A DNA stretch of 43,910 nucleotides from positions 1 to 43,910 of the forward strand of contig CAZMFZ010000011.1 in assembly GCA_964565665.1 (NCBI GenBank), given 5' to 3'. Under the pieces are notes generated by a model, which saw nothing but the letters and a program-made list of their open reading frames with translations, was not told the origin of the DNA and did not search any database. The stretch's first letter is position 1. Each line of letters begins with the position of its first letter. Positions 35,165 to 43,910 of this stretch are shown here, piece after piece. This stretch comes from CAZMFZ01 sp964565665. GTDB taxonomy: Bacteria; Bacteroidota; Bacteroidia; Cytophagales; UBA9547. The translations under genes and the position numbers were made by a program.

Positions 35165-35707
35165 TTATTTGGTAAAAGAAATATCAATTTTACTTTTTTC
35201 TCTTCTTAAAGTCAAAGTAGCAAGTATGGTAAACATAATGCCTCTTATCATCTTCCAGATAAATTCATCCAACACAAGGGTAAAAGTAGTAACCTCATTT
35301 ACATTTTTAAAATTCCCTTCAAATACCTCTATACTCGATTCTTTGATGAGTAATTGTTTATTGGCTATCAAATAATTTTTAAGTTCTATTATGTGTGCGG
35401 CTACCATTTCGGGGTGCATATAGGCAACAAAAATATATACCAGAATACTGCATACTAAGGCTAGTAAAATTGAAACTGCCAGTCCGCAAAAAATGCCCGA
35501 GGCAAAGGAGAATTCTTCTTTATAATATCGATTTCTAAAATCCCTTATGCTCAAATAGGAAACTACCGCTTGCAGCAATATCACCAGCTTTTGTGGGAAA
35601 CTGTAAAATGGATTTGCGCCTGAATAATAAACGATTAGAAACCACAAAAAGCAGATTACACCGCCTGTCAACCCAAATAGTAAAGCTTGTTTAAGATAGT
35701 TATTCAT
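35165..35707 (-). CDS. DUF4199 membrane protein
   Basis: This 180-residue integral membrane protein has four predicted helices: about 8-30, 40-55, 68-98 (ASGIFCGLAVSILLALVCSILV) and 150-165. An extended soluble segment lies between the third and fourth. DUF4199 is a Bacteroidota family without an assigned function, frequently upstream of a GT2 gene as here. It starts nine bases after the patatin gene and ends 12 bases before the glycosyltransferase. Confidence 0.82.
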   Translation of the reverse strand: MNNYLKQALLFGLTGGVICFLWFLIVYYSGANPFYSFPQKLVILLQAVVSYLSIRDFRNRYYKEEFSFASGIFCGLAVSILLALVCSILVYIFVAYMHPEMVAAHIIELKNYLIANKQLLIKESSIEVFEGNFKNVNEVTTFTLVLDEFIWKMIRGIMFTILATLTLRREKSKIDISFTK

Positions 35708-35716
35708 TATTAAATT

Positions 35717-37978
35717 TTAAAAATTGTACCCGATATTCAGATAAAGTCTTACATCTTGGGCAAATCTGCTGCCTTTCATGGCTGTAATATGCACTGGACC
35801 AAGAAAAGTATTGAACCCCAAACTCAATGAGCCACCAAAAATAGCGTAATCTTTGGTTTGAAATTTATTTATGTAATCATCCAACTTTACCTGGAAGCTT
35901 CCTGCGTTGAAAGCTCCAATTAAATAGATATTTTTAAACATTTCCCATTGTAAGCTTTCGCTTACTACTATGGCATTGGGCTGAAAAATTTCGTAATCGA
36001 AAAATCCCATAAATGCTATATTGTTGCGGTACAATGGCATAATGCCGCCAACTGCGAAATCGTTGAAAACTGTTCTGTGAGTTACGCCTCCTGTCAGTCC
36101 TATATGTGTGCCAGTGATTAGGGTGAGCTTTTTTGAAATCGGGGAATAAATTTTGCCAAATACTTTCAATTGAAAATAAGGCTGGTTGAATGATTTTTCA
36201 TTTTCAATATCCAAAATACTGTAAAGCGAATCTACAGCTTCGGTACTGCGAAATGCGGCTTGACTTATATAATTAAGCTCCGTAGAAAATTCATGCCCTT
36301 TTCTAGGGAAAATTTTATTGTTAATCGTATTGAAATTATAAATAGCATAATAGTTTAAATTGGTGTAATTGGCTCGTCTGAATAGGAAATTCAAGCCAAC
36401 TTCCGGATTTATAATATGGTGTTCTCCTTTTACACCCAAGCCTAGCATGGCATTTATCTTAAATACTCTTGTAAATCTAAAGTCGATGGCGAAATAATTT
36501 TGCTTGTATAAATTTGTCAATGCTCCATTGGGTTGATACACAGGAAATTTCAACCTATTGAAATAAAACCCAGACTGAAAGAAATATTGATGTCTTTTCC
36601 CAATATATTTATGATATTCCGATTTCCAGCGTGGTGCATCGCCAATATTGGCAGAAAATACAAATTTCGAATCGTGCCAAATTCTATTTTTAAAAGTAGC
36701 ATTCAATATCAATGATGCCCCTAAAAACGAATGATAGTTTACCGCAAACTTGGCATACGTACCTGGTATTTCATCCAGATTTAATCTAAGAATGGCGTTG
36801 GTATCGTTGTCGATAAGTTCATAGCGAATGTGGCTGAAATACCGTGTGCCATATATATTTTTTATTGCTTCATTAATTTTATAGGTAGTTACTTTATTGT
36901 ATTCAATATCACGTAAGTGATACATTATCAGCTTGTTAGTAACTAATATATTGCCAAATATTTCAATTTTTCCAACAGATAAGGTATCTACTTTAGGCAA
37001 TTTTTTAGTTTTTTGCTGAGGCATATAAATATGGTCGAGCGAGTCTTTAAGCCTTACAAATCTGGAAAGATAGTTTTTGCCAGCTTCCACGCCTCTTCTA
37101 ATAATGGAATCGCTTTTAGTAAAATCAGCTCCGTACACACCATTCAAATTTGGGGTAATGAGTAAATCGGCATTCTTTTTTTGCTGTTCAAAATTTCTCA
37201 AATCTGAAAAAGAATTGATTTGCATGAACACATCTATTATTGAGTTTATCTCAGTTTTTTTGCGTAGCGGCTCGCCAATATCTACGCCAATCACTATATC
37301 TGCACCCATCTTCCTCACTATATCTACAGGAAAATTATAGGCGATGCCACCATCTGCCAGCAGCATTCCATTAATTTCAATAGGTGTAAAAATAGATGAT
37401 ATGGCCATACTGGCACGAATAGAATTTACAATATTGCCCGAATCGAGCACTACTGCTTGCCCGGTAGCAAGGTCGGTAGCCATACACACAAATGGAATAT
37501 TGAAATTTCTGAAATTTCGCTCTTTATACACTGGCATAAATAGCCTAGTAAGTTCCAAAGTCAGTTCCTGCCCTTCTATTACCCCACTTGGCAATTGAAA
37601 TTTGCCTTTTTTCACTTCAAACTCACTAATGTATTTATTGTATTCGGGCTTTTCTTCAATTGATATGCTTTTAAGCGACAACTGATTGCCAATCAGTTTG
37701 TTCCAGTCTTCTGAAAGAGCTATTTTTTCTATACTATCTGCACTATATCCTGCGGCATATAAGCCACCTACTATGGCTCCAATGCTGGTGCCTGCTATGT
37801 AATCTACTTTTATTCCCGCTTTATCTATGGCTTTTAGTACCCCTATATGAGCTAAGCCTCGTACGCCTCCTCCACTTAGGGCAAGCCCAATTTTAGGTCG
37901 TGATTGTGAAAAACTTTCAACCCATATTAAAAGGCTTAAGCAAATAAATAGATGGATTTTTGTCAATAGTATTCGCAT
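35717..37978 (-). CDS. Patatin-like phospholipase fused to an outer-membrane barrel
   Basis: The 753 residues begin with a signal peptide (about 1-25). A patatin lipase domain follows (about 28-290): oxyanion loop SGGGVRGLAHIGVL at 35-48, nucleophile elbow GTSIG with S65, and the dyad aspartate in DGG at D209. A POTRA-like linker (about 330-400, KIEIFGNILVTNKLIMYHLR) and an Omp85-type barrel form the rest, ending in LYLNIGYNF with a terminal Phe. The order matches type Vd-like autotransporters such as PlpD of Pseudomonas, so the lipase may be surface-exposed or periplasmic. The catalytic dyad is intact. It heads the operon with DUF4199 and GT2. Confidence 0.88.
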   Translation of the reverse strand: MRILLTKIHLFICLSLLIWVESFSQSRPKIGLALSGGGVRGLAHIGVLKAIDKAGIKVDYIAGTSIGAIVGGLYAAGYSADSIEKIALSEDWNKLIGNQLSLKSISIEEKPEYNKYISEFEVKKGKFQLPSGVIEGQELTLELTRLFMPVYKERNFRNFNIPFVCMATDLATGQAVVLDSGNIVNSIRASMAISSIFTPIEINGMLLADGGIAYNFPVDIVRKMGADIVIGVDIGEPLRKKTEINSIIDVFMQINSFSDLRNFEQQKKNADLLITPNLNGVYGADFTKSDSIIRRGVEAGKNYLSRFVRLKDSLDHIYMPQQKTKKLPKVDTLSVGKIEIFGNILVTNKLIMYHLRDIEYNKVTTYKINEAIKNIYGTRYFSHIRYELIDNDTNAILRLNLDEIPGTYAKFAVNYHSFLGASLILNATFKNRIWHDSKFVFSANIGDAPRWKSEYHKYIGKRHQYFFQSGFYFNRLKFPVYQPNGALTNLYKQNYFAIDFRFTRVFKINAMLGLGVKGEHHIINPEVGLNFLFRRANYTNLNYYAIYNFNTINNKIFPRKGHEFSTELNYISQAAFRSTEAVDSLYSILDIENEKSFNQPYFQLKVFGKIYSPISKKLTLITGTHIGLTGGVTHRTVFNDFAVGGIMPLYRNNIAFMGFFDYEIFQPNAIVVSESLQWEMFKNIYLIGAFNAGSFQVKLDDYINKFQTKDYAIFGGSLSLGFNTFLGPVHITAMKGSRFAQDVRLYLNIGYNF

Positions 37979-38077
37979 TTTGTATTAGCCACCATCAATA
38001 TTAATTTTATTATTTGAGCTTACAAATTCTTTTACTAGTTCATATTTTATTAGAGTTCAAAGCATCCTAAACTTTAG

Positions 38078-38203
38078 AAACCATTCGTAGCACAAATAAA
38101 AAATGCCAAAGGCGAATTGGTAAATGTGGCGGCCATCGTAAATAAATTAGCAATAGATGGCGTAGAATGCAACCCACTTTATCTAAATATGATAGAAGGA
38201 TAG
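38078..38203 (+). pseudogene. Possible gene remnant, C-terminal fragment only
   Basis: Between two stops there is a 41-codon open stretch, KPFVAQIKNAKGELVNVAAI followed by VNKLAIDGVECNPLYLNMIEG. It has a plausible protein-like composition but no ATG, GTG or TTG start before its ordinary-looking C-terminal half, and nothing coding-like in front of it. It could be the tail of a deleted gene in the 275-base gap between the patatin gene and thiL, or chance. I do not recognise the family. Confidence 0.3.
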
Positions 38204-38253
38204 ATTTACAAGCTCTTTAAAATAAAATCGCAAAGACATTCCCTTTTAAATCT

Positions 38254-39279
38254 TTAAAAGTGAACCCAACCTTGTGCTTCCACAGGTACACTTTTTCCTC
38301 CATTAGAAATTAGGTTTATGCCTTTCTCCTTTTCATTCATATAGCCAATGGTGCTAATGTCTTGGTGGTTTTTAATTTTATCAAAGTCTGATTGTTTGAT
38401 TGTAAATAGCAGTTCATAGTCTTCACCTCCATTCAATACGCAAGCTGTGGAACTCAAATTTAGAGAAGCCATAGTATTCAAAGTTTCAGAACCAATAGGT
38501 AGTTTGTCTTCAAATATGGTAGCACCGAGATTTGATTTGGTGCAAATATGCAGAAGCTCGGAAGCCAAGCCATCAGAAATATCAATCATAGAAGTGGGAA
38601 CTATACCTAAGTCTTTGAGGTCAAGCACTATATCCATTCGGGCTTCGGGTTTTAGCTGCCGCTCTACTACATAATTTTTTTCTGTCAATTCAGGTTGCAT
38701 TTCAGGATTTGCCAAGAACACCTCCTTTTCCTGTCTCAATACCTGCAAACCAACATAAGCAGCTCCCAAATCGCCTGTTACGCAAATAATATCTTTATTT
38801 TGGGCAGTATGTCTATACACAATTTCTTCTTTTTTTGCATGACCAACAACTGTAATAGTTACTATCAAACCTTTTAAAGAGGAAGTAGTATCGCCCCCAA
38901 CCAAATCTACTTTATATTCGCCACAAGCTATTTTCATGCCTTCATACAATTCTTCAATGGCCTCCAAAGAAAATCGATTGCTTATGGCAATACTCACTAT
39001 TATTTGTGTGGGTGTGCCATTCATAGCTGCAATATCTGAAATATTGGTAACCACAGCTTTATAACCCAAATGTTTTAAAGGCGTGTAACTCAAATCGAAA
39101 TGAATGCCTTCCACCATAGTATCAGTTGAAATCAAAATCTGCTCATTTGCCGGAAATTGCAACACCGCTGCATCATCACCAATACCAAAAATAGTTTCCT
39201 TATTTTGATTAATAATGCCTGATTTCAATCGTTCTATCAACCCAAATTCCCCTAATTTCCCTAATTCTGTACGTTCCAT
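38254..39279 (-). CDS. thiL: Thiamine-monophosphate kinase
   Basis: This 341-residue ATP-dependent kinase makes thiamine diphosphate, the cofactor of the E1 enzyme elsewhere in this window. The PurM-like N-terminal domain has GIGDDAAVL (33-40), ISTDTMVEGIHFDLSYTPLKH, the AVVTNISDIAAMNGTP helix, and VGGDTTSSLKGLIVTITVVG. The C-terminal half has GDLGAAYVGL, SMIDISDGLASELLHI and LNGGEDYELLFTI. All the usual ThiL metal and nucleotide signatures are present. It is divergent from the Fe-S carrier gene. Confidence 0.95.
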   Translation of the reverse strand: MERTELGKLGEFGLIERLKSGIINQNKETIFGIGDDAAVLQFPANEQILISTDTMVEGIHFDLSYTPLKHLGYKAVVTNISDIAAMNGTPTQIIVSIAISNRFSLEAIEELYEGMKIACGEYKVDLVGGDTTSSLKGLIVTITVVGHAKKEEIVYRHTAQNKDIICVTGDLGAAYVGLQVLRQEKEVFLANPEMQPELTEKNYVVERQLKPEARMDIVLDLKDLGIVPTSMIDISDGLASELLHICTKSNLGATIFEDKLPIGSETLNTMASLNLSSTACVLNGGEDYELLFTIKQSDFDKIKNHQDISTIGYMNEKEKGINLISNGGKSVPVEAQGWVHF

Positions 39280-39447
39280 GTTTGTTTATTCAAAGGCAAA
39301 AATTAAAATTGTATTCTTGGTTTATACTTTCACAATTTTAATTGTTCGCAAAATTAAGCTAATTGCATCTAATTCAGATATGCGGAAACTTTCAATTCGG
39401 AAATTCTGTTAAAAATATTGAGATTTGCACACCTAAAATATATAAGT

Positions 39448-39777
39448 ATGATTACCATAAGTGAAAAAGCCAAGGAGAAAATTGTAGAATTAGGCCAAAA
39501 AGAAGGAGTATCGGCTATTGGTCGCAATATTAGGGTTTCAGTAAAAGGTGGCGGCTGTTCGGGCTTGATGTACGACTTGGTTTTTGATTCTGAAATCAAC
39601 GAGAAAGATCAAGTATTTGAAGACAAAGAAGTAAAAATATTAGTAGACAAAAAAAGCCTTCTTTATTTGTTAGGCACAACCTTAGATTTTTCTGATGGAT
39701 TAAATGGCAAGGGCTTTCAATTTGTAAATCCCAATGCAGCCCGTACATGCGGATGTGGCGAATCATTTTCAGTATAA
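39448..39777 (+). CDS. A-type iron-sulfur carrier (HesB/IscA family)
   Basis: The 109-residue protein has the family fold and the three cluster-binding cysteines: C37 in VKGGGCSGLMY, and C101 and C103 in the terminal RTCGCGESF. SEKAKEKIVELGQKEG is the usual first helix, and DFSDGLNGKGFQFVNPNA precedes the last motif. It receives or passes on Fe-S clusters in assembly. The ATG at 39448 is used; an upstream start at 39418 would add ten unrelated residues. The BatA-like gene follows after 77 bases. IscA, SufA and ErpA cannot be separated by sequence alone. Confidence 0.92.
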   Translation: MITISEKAKEKIVELGQKEGVSAIGRNIRVSVKGGGCSGLMYDLVFDSEINEKDQVFEDKEVKILVDKKSLLYLLGTTLDFSDGLNGKGFQFVNPNAARTCGCGESFSV

Positions 39778-39854
39778 TATTATTAGATAATTTTTTGAGC
39801 TTTCATCTAAATAATAGTGCGTTAATACTTTTGATTGTCTAATTTTGACTTTTG

Positions 39855-41897
39855 ATGAGTTTCGCAGCCCCTTTCTTTTTATATGCCTTGGCTGCCATAG
39901 CCATTCCGATCATTATTCACCTTTTCGACCTGCAAAGACCGAAGAAAGTATTTTTTACAAATGTACGACTGCTCAAAAATATCAACGAGCAAACTTCATC
40001 CACAAGAAAATTAAAGAATTTTTGGGTATTACTGTGTCGAATATTGGCAATCTGTTTTCTTGTATTGGCTTTTGCACAGCCATTTTTAAGAGGAAGTGAA
40101 GCAAATTCCATTACTGGAACTCAATCAATCGGGGTGTATATCGACAATTCGATGAGTATGCAAAACAGCGATGGGCAAAAACCTTTGCTGGAATTGGCCA
40201 GAAAAACGGCAGAAAAACTCACAGAAATTTTCCCTCCGGCTACTCAATATTTTTATCTGGACAATCAGTTTTTGCCAAAAGATAATAAAACGCTCACTTC
40301 CGAAACTTTTAAAGACAGAATTACTGAAACCAATCTTGCATATTCATCTCGCACATTAGAAAACATTTTTCAAACGCAGAAAAATACCCTAGAAAATACT
40401 GCTTCGCTTGCTAAAAAGCTTTTTTGGCTCAGTGATTTTCAAAAAAGTACTGTCGGGAACTTGGCTTCATTACTTATCGATTCAACCATCACGTTGTATT
40501 TGGTTCCTTTTCAAAATAAGGAAGTTAGCAATGTATATATAGATTCCGTATGGCTTGAAAATGTGTTTGTAAAGCAAAACGAAACCAATACCCTCAAAGT
40601 AAAACTGAAGAATAGTGGTACTAGAAATAGCAGGAATTTACATTTGAAATTAACGCTAGACGAGGTACAAAGTGGTATGGCAACTGTAGATATAAACGCC
40701 AATGAAATAGTCATAGCTTCATTTGATTTTACCGTTAACGACAATAAACTTAAAAAGGGAACTATTGGCTTTGAAGATAACCCGGTGGCATTTGATAACA
40801 CCTATTATTTCACAATAAATGTATCATCTACTATTAATTTACTATTGATTAGCAACATTACTAAATCCTATATTGGCAAGGTGTATGCCAATGAAGCCAT
40901 TTTTAATATGAAGTTTCAAAACCCAGCCAATGTTGGATTGAATACCCTAGAAGATGCCCAATTGATAATTGCTGAAGATTTCGATACCTTCAATCAAAAC
41001 ACAATTGATTTGCTCAAAATCCAACTTGAGAAAGGTAAAACTATTTTATTGATTCCCTCTTCAATGCCTGAAACGGGAAATTTGGCAAGAGTTTCAGCAA
41101 GTTTAGGTTTGCCTATTATTCAAGTAAATACTCAAAATACCAGTGAAAACAGCTCAGTTGATGACTTGAAAATACCAGATTTGAAAAACCCATTCTTCGC
41201 TAACATTTTTGAATCGAGCGAAAAAAACATGGATGTACCTTTTGCAAAACCCATCCTAAATTGGGGAAATAAAGGGCAAACTATTTTGGAGACTAAAAAA
41301 GACCAAGCATTTATAGTTCAATTTTCTAAACCCAAAGGTAAGGTATTTATTTGCAGCACACCTTTGCTCGACAAGTTTACCAATTTCCAAAAACACTCAT
41401 TTTTTGTTCCCATCATGTATAAAATAGCTACAATGAGTACAGATGCCAACAAAAATCTCGACTTTAGTTTTAATGATAAAAATGTATCAGTTTATGCCTC
41501 TAAACTAAATGCTAAAAATAAAGTAAGCATGAAAAAAGGAGATTTTAGTTATATTCCTGAGCAGACAATAAGAGGCAGCCAGTTGATTTTCAACTTGCCA
41601 CAAGAAAATGCTCAGGCGGGATTTTACGATTTGCAATTGGGCGATTCGCTGCTTTCTACCATTGCAATCAACATTCCAAAAGAAGAATCGAGGTTGGAAA
41701 ATTACAGTATTTCAGAGCTAAAAACATTATTTGAAAGTAGAAAAAATGTGATATTGTACGAAAATGCCATTAACGAAGCATTTGTAAATGATTTTAAAAC
41801 GGCTCATATTGGCACTGGTCTTTGGAAATATTGTTTGATAATAGCATTGATTTTCCTAATGCTTGAAACTTTGCTAATTAGGTTTTTGAAAAGTTAG
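39855..41897 (+). CDS. BatA-type membrane protein with VWA-like domain
   Basis: This is a 680-residue protein. The N-terminal BatA signature (about 1-80) has two membrane helices: MSFAAPFFLYALAAIAIPII, then IHLFDLQRPKKVFFTNVRLL with the conserved arginine-rich turn, and WVLLCRILAICFLVLAFAQP. A von Willebrand A-like region starts near 92 (IGVYIDNSMSM, a MIDAS-like D-x-S-x-S). A long periplasmic region and a final membrane helix (about 655-675) follow. Such proteins are linked in Bacteroidota to stress tolerance (Bat operon), with unclear function. No batB or MoxR gene is adjacent; the downstream gene is the dihydroorotase-like one, 18 bases later. Confidence 0.85.
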   Translation: MSFAAPFFLYALAAIAIPIIIHLFDLQRPKKVFFTNVRLLKNINEQTSSTRKLKNFWVLLCRILAICFLVLAFAQPFLRGSEANSITGTQSIGVYIDNSMSMQNSDGQKPLLELARKTAEKLTEIFPPATQYFYLDNQFLPKDNKTLTSETFKDRITETNLAYSSRTLENIFQTQKNTLENTASLAKKLFWLSDFQKSTVGNLASLLIDSTITLYLVPFQNKEVSNVYIDSVWLENVFVKQNETNTLKVKLKNSGTRNSRNLHLKLTLDEVQSGMATVDINANEIVIASFDFTVNDNKLKKGTIGFEDNPVAFDNTYYFTINVSSTINLLLISNITKSYIGKVYANEAIFNMKFQNPANVGLNTLEDAQLIIAEDFDTFNQNTIDLLKIQLEKGKTILLIPSSMPETGNLARVSASLGLPIIQVNTQNTSENSSVDDLKIPDLKNPFFANIFESSEKNMDVPFAKPILNWGNKGQTILETKKDQAFIVQFSKPKGKVFICSTPLLDKFTNFQKHSFFVPIMYKIATMSTDANKNLDFSFNDKNVSVYASKLNAKNKVSMKKGDFSYIPEQTIRGSQLIFNLPQENAQAGFYDLQLGDSLLSTIAINIPKEESRLENYSISELKTLFESRKNVILYENAINEAFVNDFKTAHIGTGLWKYCLIIALIFLMLETLLIRFLKS

Positions 41898-41915
41898 ACA
41901 GATAACAAATTCAGT

Positions 41916-43181
41916 ATGGCAACTATCGTTATAAAGAATGTAGAGATTGTTGATACCCAATCTTCTTTTTACGGTGAAAGGAAAAATATTTTCATAGAAA
42001 ATGCGGTTATCAAGTCTATTTCTGACGAAATTTCAATTGCAGATAAAACAATTGAAGCCCAAGGATTAAAAATATCAACCGGATGGTTCGATCTGCGAGC
42101 CTCTTTCTGCGACCCAGGTTTAGAACACAAGGAAACTATTATATCAGGCTGCAAATCGGCTGCAAAAGGCGGCTTTACAGGGGTAGCCATTGTTCCAGAA
42201 ACCAAGCCTATCATTCAATCGAAAGATACAATAGCGTATATCAAATCAAAATCTGCCTTACTACTCACTGATGTGTTTCCTTTGGCTGCTGTTACCTGCG
42301 ATTTGAAGGGAGAAGAACTCACTGAAATATTGGACTTATACCATGCAGGAGCCATTGCATTTACAGATGGGTCACACCCAATAGCTCATACAGGCGTACT
42401 CAGCAGGGCTTTGCAATATTTACAGCCTATTGATGGCTTGCTAATCCAACATGCCGAAGACAAACAACTAACCCAATTTGGGCAGATGAATGAAGGCGTA
42501 GAAAGCACTTATTTGGGACTGAAAGGAATGCCAAGTATTGCTGAAGAATTGCTAATATTGAGAGATTTAGAACTGCTAGATTATGCCGGAGGAAAAATAC
42601 ACTTCGCTCATATTTCATCAGCAAAATCGGTAGAAATCATTGCCAAAGCAAAAAAAAGAGGATTGAAAGTGACTTGTGATGTAGCTGTACCCAACCTGAT
42701 ATTTGACGATACTAAACTTAGCACTTTCGATACCAATTATAAACTAAACCCGCCTCTCAGAACCAAAAATGACATTGATGCCCTTTGGAAAGGGCTAGAA
42801 AACAATACTATAGACGCCATTGCCACAGATCACTTTCCTCAAGATTCTGAAAGCAAACATTTAGAATTTGACTTGGCAGAGTATGGTATGATACAATTTG
42901 AAACTGCGTTTGCAGCCCTTAACACTTTCAAACCAAGTAGAATAAAATTAAACACCATAATTGAAAAACTTTCTCAAGGACCCAGAAAAGTACTCAAAAC
43001 CTCTTTTTTTAAAATTGAAAAAGACCAGCCTGCTAATCTAACTTTATTTTCCGATACAGAAACTTGGATCTATTCATCAGAAGATATCGTTTCAAAATCT
43101 AAAAATTCTCCATTCATTAATCAGAATTTTACTGGCAGAGTAAAAGCTGTATTTAATAAGGGAATGATGGAGGAATTTTAA
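41916..43181 (+). CDS. Dihydroorotase-like protein lacking the HxH metal site
   Basis: The 421 residues align with PyrC-type dihydroorotases over the whole amidohydrolase barrel: GWFDLRASFCDPGLEHKETI near 56-75, GCKSAAKGGFTGVAIVPET, GKIHFAHISSAKSVE, NPPLRTKNDIDAL and TIDAIATDHFPQD. The metal-binding HxH, in true enzymes DxHVHLREPG, reads DLRASFCDPG here: both histidines and the substrate arginine are replaced (R61, S63, C65). It is therefore likely inactive as a dihydroorotase. Bacteroidota carry such pseudo-enzymes, and in Pseudomonas a PyrC' paralogue serves as scaffold for aspartate transcarbamoylase. Its neighbour is the BatA-like gene, with a gap of 18 bases. Confidence 0.85.
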   Translation: MATIVIKNVEIVDTQSSFYGERKNIFIENAVIKSISDEISIADKTIEAQGLKISTGWFDLRASFCDPGLEHKETIISGCKSAAKGGFTGVAIVPETKPIIQSKDTIAYIKSKSALLLTDVFPLAAVTCDLKGEELTEILDLYHAGAIAFTDGSHPIAHTGVLSRALQYLQPIDGLLIQHAEDKQLTQFGQMNEGVESTYLGLKGMPSIAEELLILRDLELLDYAGGKIHFAHISSAKSVEIIAKAKKRGLKVTCDVAVPNLIFDDTKLSTFDTNYKLNPPLRTKNDIDALWKGLENNTIDAIATDHFPQDSESKHLEFDLAEYGMIQFETAFAALNTFKPSRIKLNTIIEKLSQGPRKVLKTSFFKIEKDQPANLTLFSDTETWIYSSEDIVSKSKNSPFINQNFTGRVKAVFNKGMMEEF

Positions 43182-43204
43182 AAATGATATAATCTGTATT
43201 CAAC

Positions 43205-43910
43205 TTATAAACCTTCTATTTCTGCTTTTGTAAAATCTGTCATTTCCATTATTAGTTCTACCTCTATTCCCTTTTTTTTAAGTTTTCGGGCTATTTCCTT
43301 TTTGCTTTTAATCTCTCCAAGTATTTCTCCACGGGCTTCTCCTATTGCTTCTCCTCGGGCTTCTCCTCGGGCTTCAGCCTTTCTTTCAGCAAATGCAAGT
43401 CTGTTTATTTCTTCTCCTTCTTTAATACTGGCTCTTTCATAATCATCCAATTCATTTCTTGTCCAATTATGTTTATCTGCTTCCAAATAAGCTTCTTTCA
43501 ACCCTTCATCTTGTATATTCTCAGGTATTACATTTAAATTCTCAGCATTTTTAATAAAATAGGTCCATTGGTCAATGCTAGTTGTCAGTTCTTTTATTTC
43601 TTTATTGAACTTAGGTAATTCTATAAAGTTGAATTCCATGTCTTGAATAATCTGTTCATTAGTTTCCACATCTAGCACTTTATGGCAACTGATATAATTT
43701 GGATTGTTACCTATCTCAAATTCCAAAATACCAATGAAATATGCAGGGTTCAATTTGTTGAAATTTTTCCCCACATCTATTTGTCCTACATAACTTTGAG
43801 ATGTATAGTATAAAATTCTTTTATGAAAAAAATCATGTTCGGCAATTTGCATTTCAACTATAAAAGTATTGCCAATTTTGTCTTTTGCCTTCACATCTAC
43901 AATGGTAGAT
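43205..43910 (-). CDS. Rpn/PD-(D/E)XK transposase-family nuclease, 5' part missing
   Basis: The visible 234 residues include the catalytic core of an Rpn (recombination-promoting nuclease) protein: VDVKAKDKIGNTFIVEMQ (about 4-21), carrying the D and E-x-Q ends of the PD-(D/E)XK site, then FHKRILYYTSQSYVGQIDVG. Family members continue as here with a helical region and a C-terminal GEARGEA repeat. The gene runs off the right edge; the upstream codons stay open, so an internal GTG is not the real start. These genes are often multi-copy and mobile-like. A 12-base tandem repeat encodes the GEAR units. Confidence 0.8.
   Translation of the reverse strand, partial: STIVDVKAKDKIGNTFIVEMQIAEHDFFHKRILYYTSQSYVGQIDVGKNFNKLNPAYFIGILEFEIGNNPNYISCHKVLDVETNEQIIQDMEFNFIELPKFNKEIKELTTSIDQWTYFIKNAENLNVIPENIQDEGLKEAYLEADKHNWTRNELDDYERASIKEGEEINRLAFAERKAEARGEARGEAIGEARGEILGEIKSKKEIARKLKKKGIEVELIMEMTDFTKAEIEGL
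43314..43379 (-). repeat. Short tandem repeat encoding GEAR/GEAI units
   Basis: Imperfect 12-base units, each reading GEAR, GEAI or a near variant on the minus strand, are repeated about five times inside the nuclease gene. Because each unit is four codons, copy-number change would keep the reading frame. Confidence 0.6.

Overview
The window is low-GC DNA from a member of the phylum Bacteroidota. The support is gene content, not a database search: DUF3276 (PUR-alpha-like), DUF5606, a BatA-type protein, DUF4199, DUF1573, a DUF4249 lipoprotein beside a SusC-like TonB receptor, a TamA-type outer-membrane protein made as a lipoprotein, and a one-polypeptide 2-oxoacid dehydrogenase E1. Several genes are also preceded by an exact Bacteroidota -7 box (TAnnTTTG), and Shine-Dalgarno sequences are largely absent. 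I cannot name the genus. Most of the window is ordinary chromosomal core; no phage, integron, tRNA, rRNA or CRISPR array is visible.

Layout. 1-1524 (minus): start of mutS2 and complete menC. 1969-3720 (plus): two tandem paralogous coiled-coil genes running into hflX. 3741-4036 (minus): two tiny membrane-protein genes. 4115-5213 (plus): prfB, which needs a programmed +1 frameshift. 5388-7796 (minus): fused E1. 7939-9650 (plus): a DUF1573 protein and a PstS-like lipoprotein. 9642-12417 (minus): rluE, a PD-(D/E)XK nuclease-like protein and crtI. 12472-12517: a large REP-like hairpin. 12737-15121 (plus): a DUF1080 protein, engB, a DUF5606 protein and a small unknown. 15137-16204 (minus): DUF2442 and rlpA. 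16314-18864 (plus): DUF3276, ychF and a stand-alone cas6. 18904-19644 (minus): a SpoU methyltransferase. 19658-22057 (plus): a TamL-like protein. 22065-22868 (minus): DUF3108. 23050-24402 (plus): mgtE. 24540-30167 (minus): a very large alpha-2-macroglobulin. 30490-33931 (minus): TonB receptor plus DUF4249. 34187-37978 (minus): patatin, DUF4199 and a glycosyltransferase. 38254-39279 (minus): thiL. 39448-43181 (plus): an A-type Fe-S carrier, a BatA-like protein and a degenerate dihydroorotase. 43205-43910 (minus): a partial Rpn-type nuclease.

How the genes fit together. A cell-envelope theme recurs: TamL, rlpA, alpha-2-macroglobulin, the TonB/DUF4249 pair, the patatin-barrel protein, the glycosyltransferase and PstS. 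Translation and ribosome functions are the second theme: prfB, hflX, engB, ychF, rluE and the SpoU methyltransferase. The likely transcription units are the coiled-coil pair with hflX, patatin-DUF4199-GT2, TonB receptor-DUF4249, and BatA-dihydroorotase-like.

The observations most worth a second look are these: the orphan cas6; the prfB frameshift site with only a weak Shine-Dalgarno-like stimulator; the mosaic tandem duplication that ends on the first base of the hflX TTG start; the dihydroorotase homologue that has lost its HxH metal site; the long REP-like hairpin beside crtI; and the palindrome over the predicted start site of the TonB receptor operon. I do not see a convincing new multi-gene defence or signalling system.
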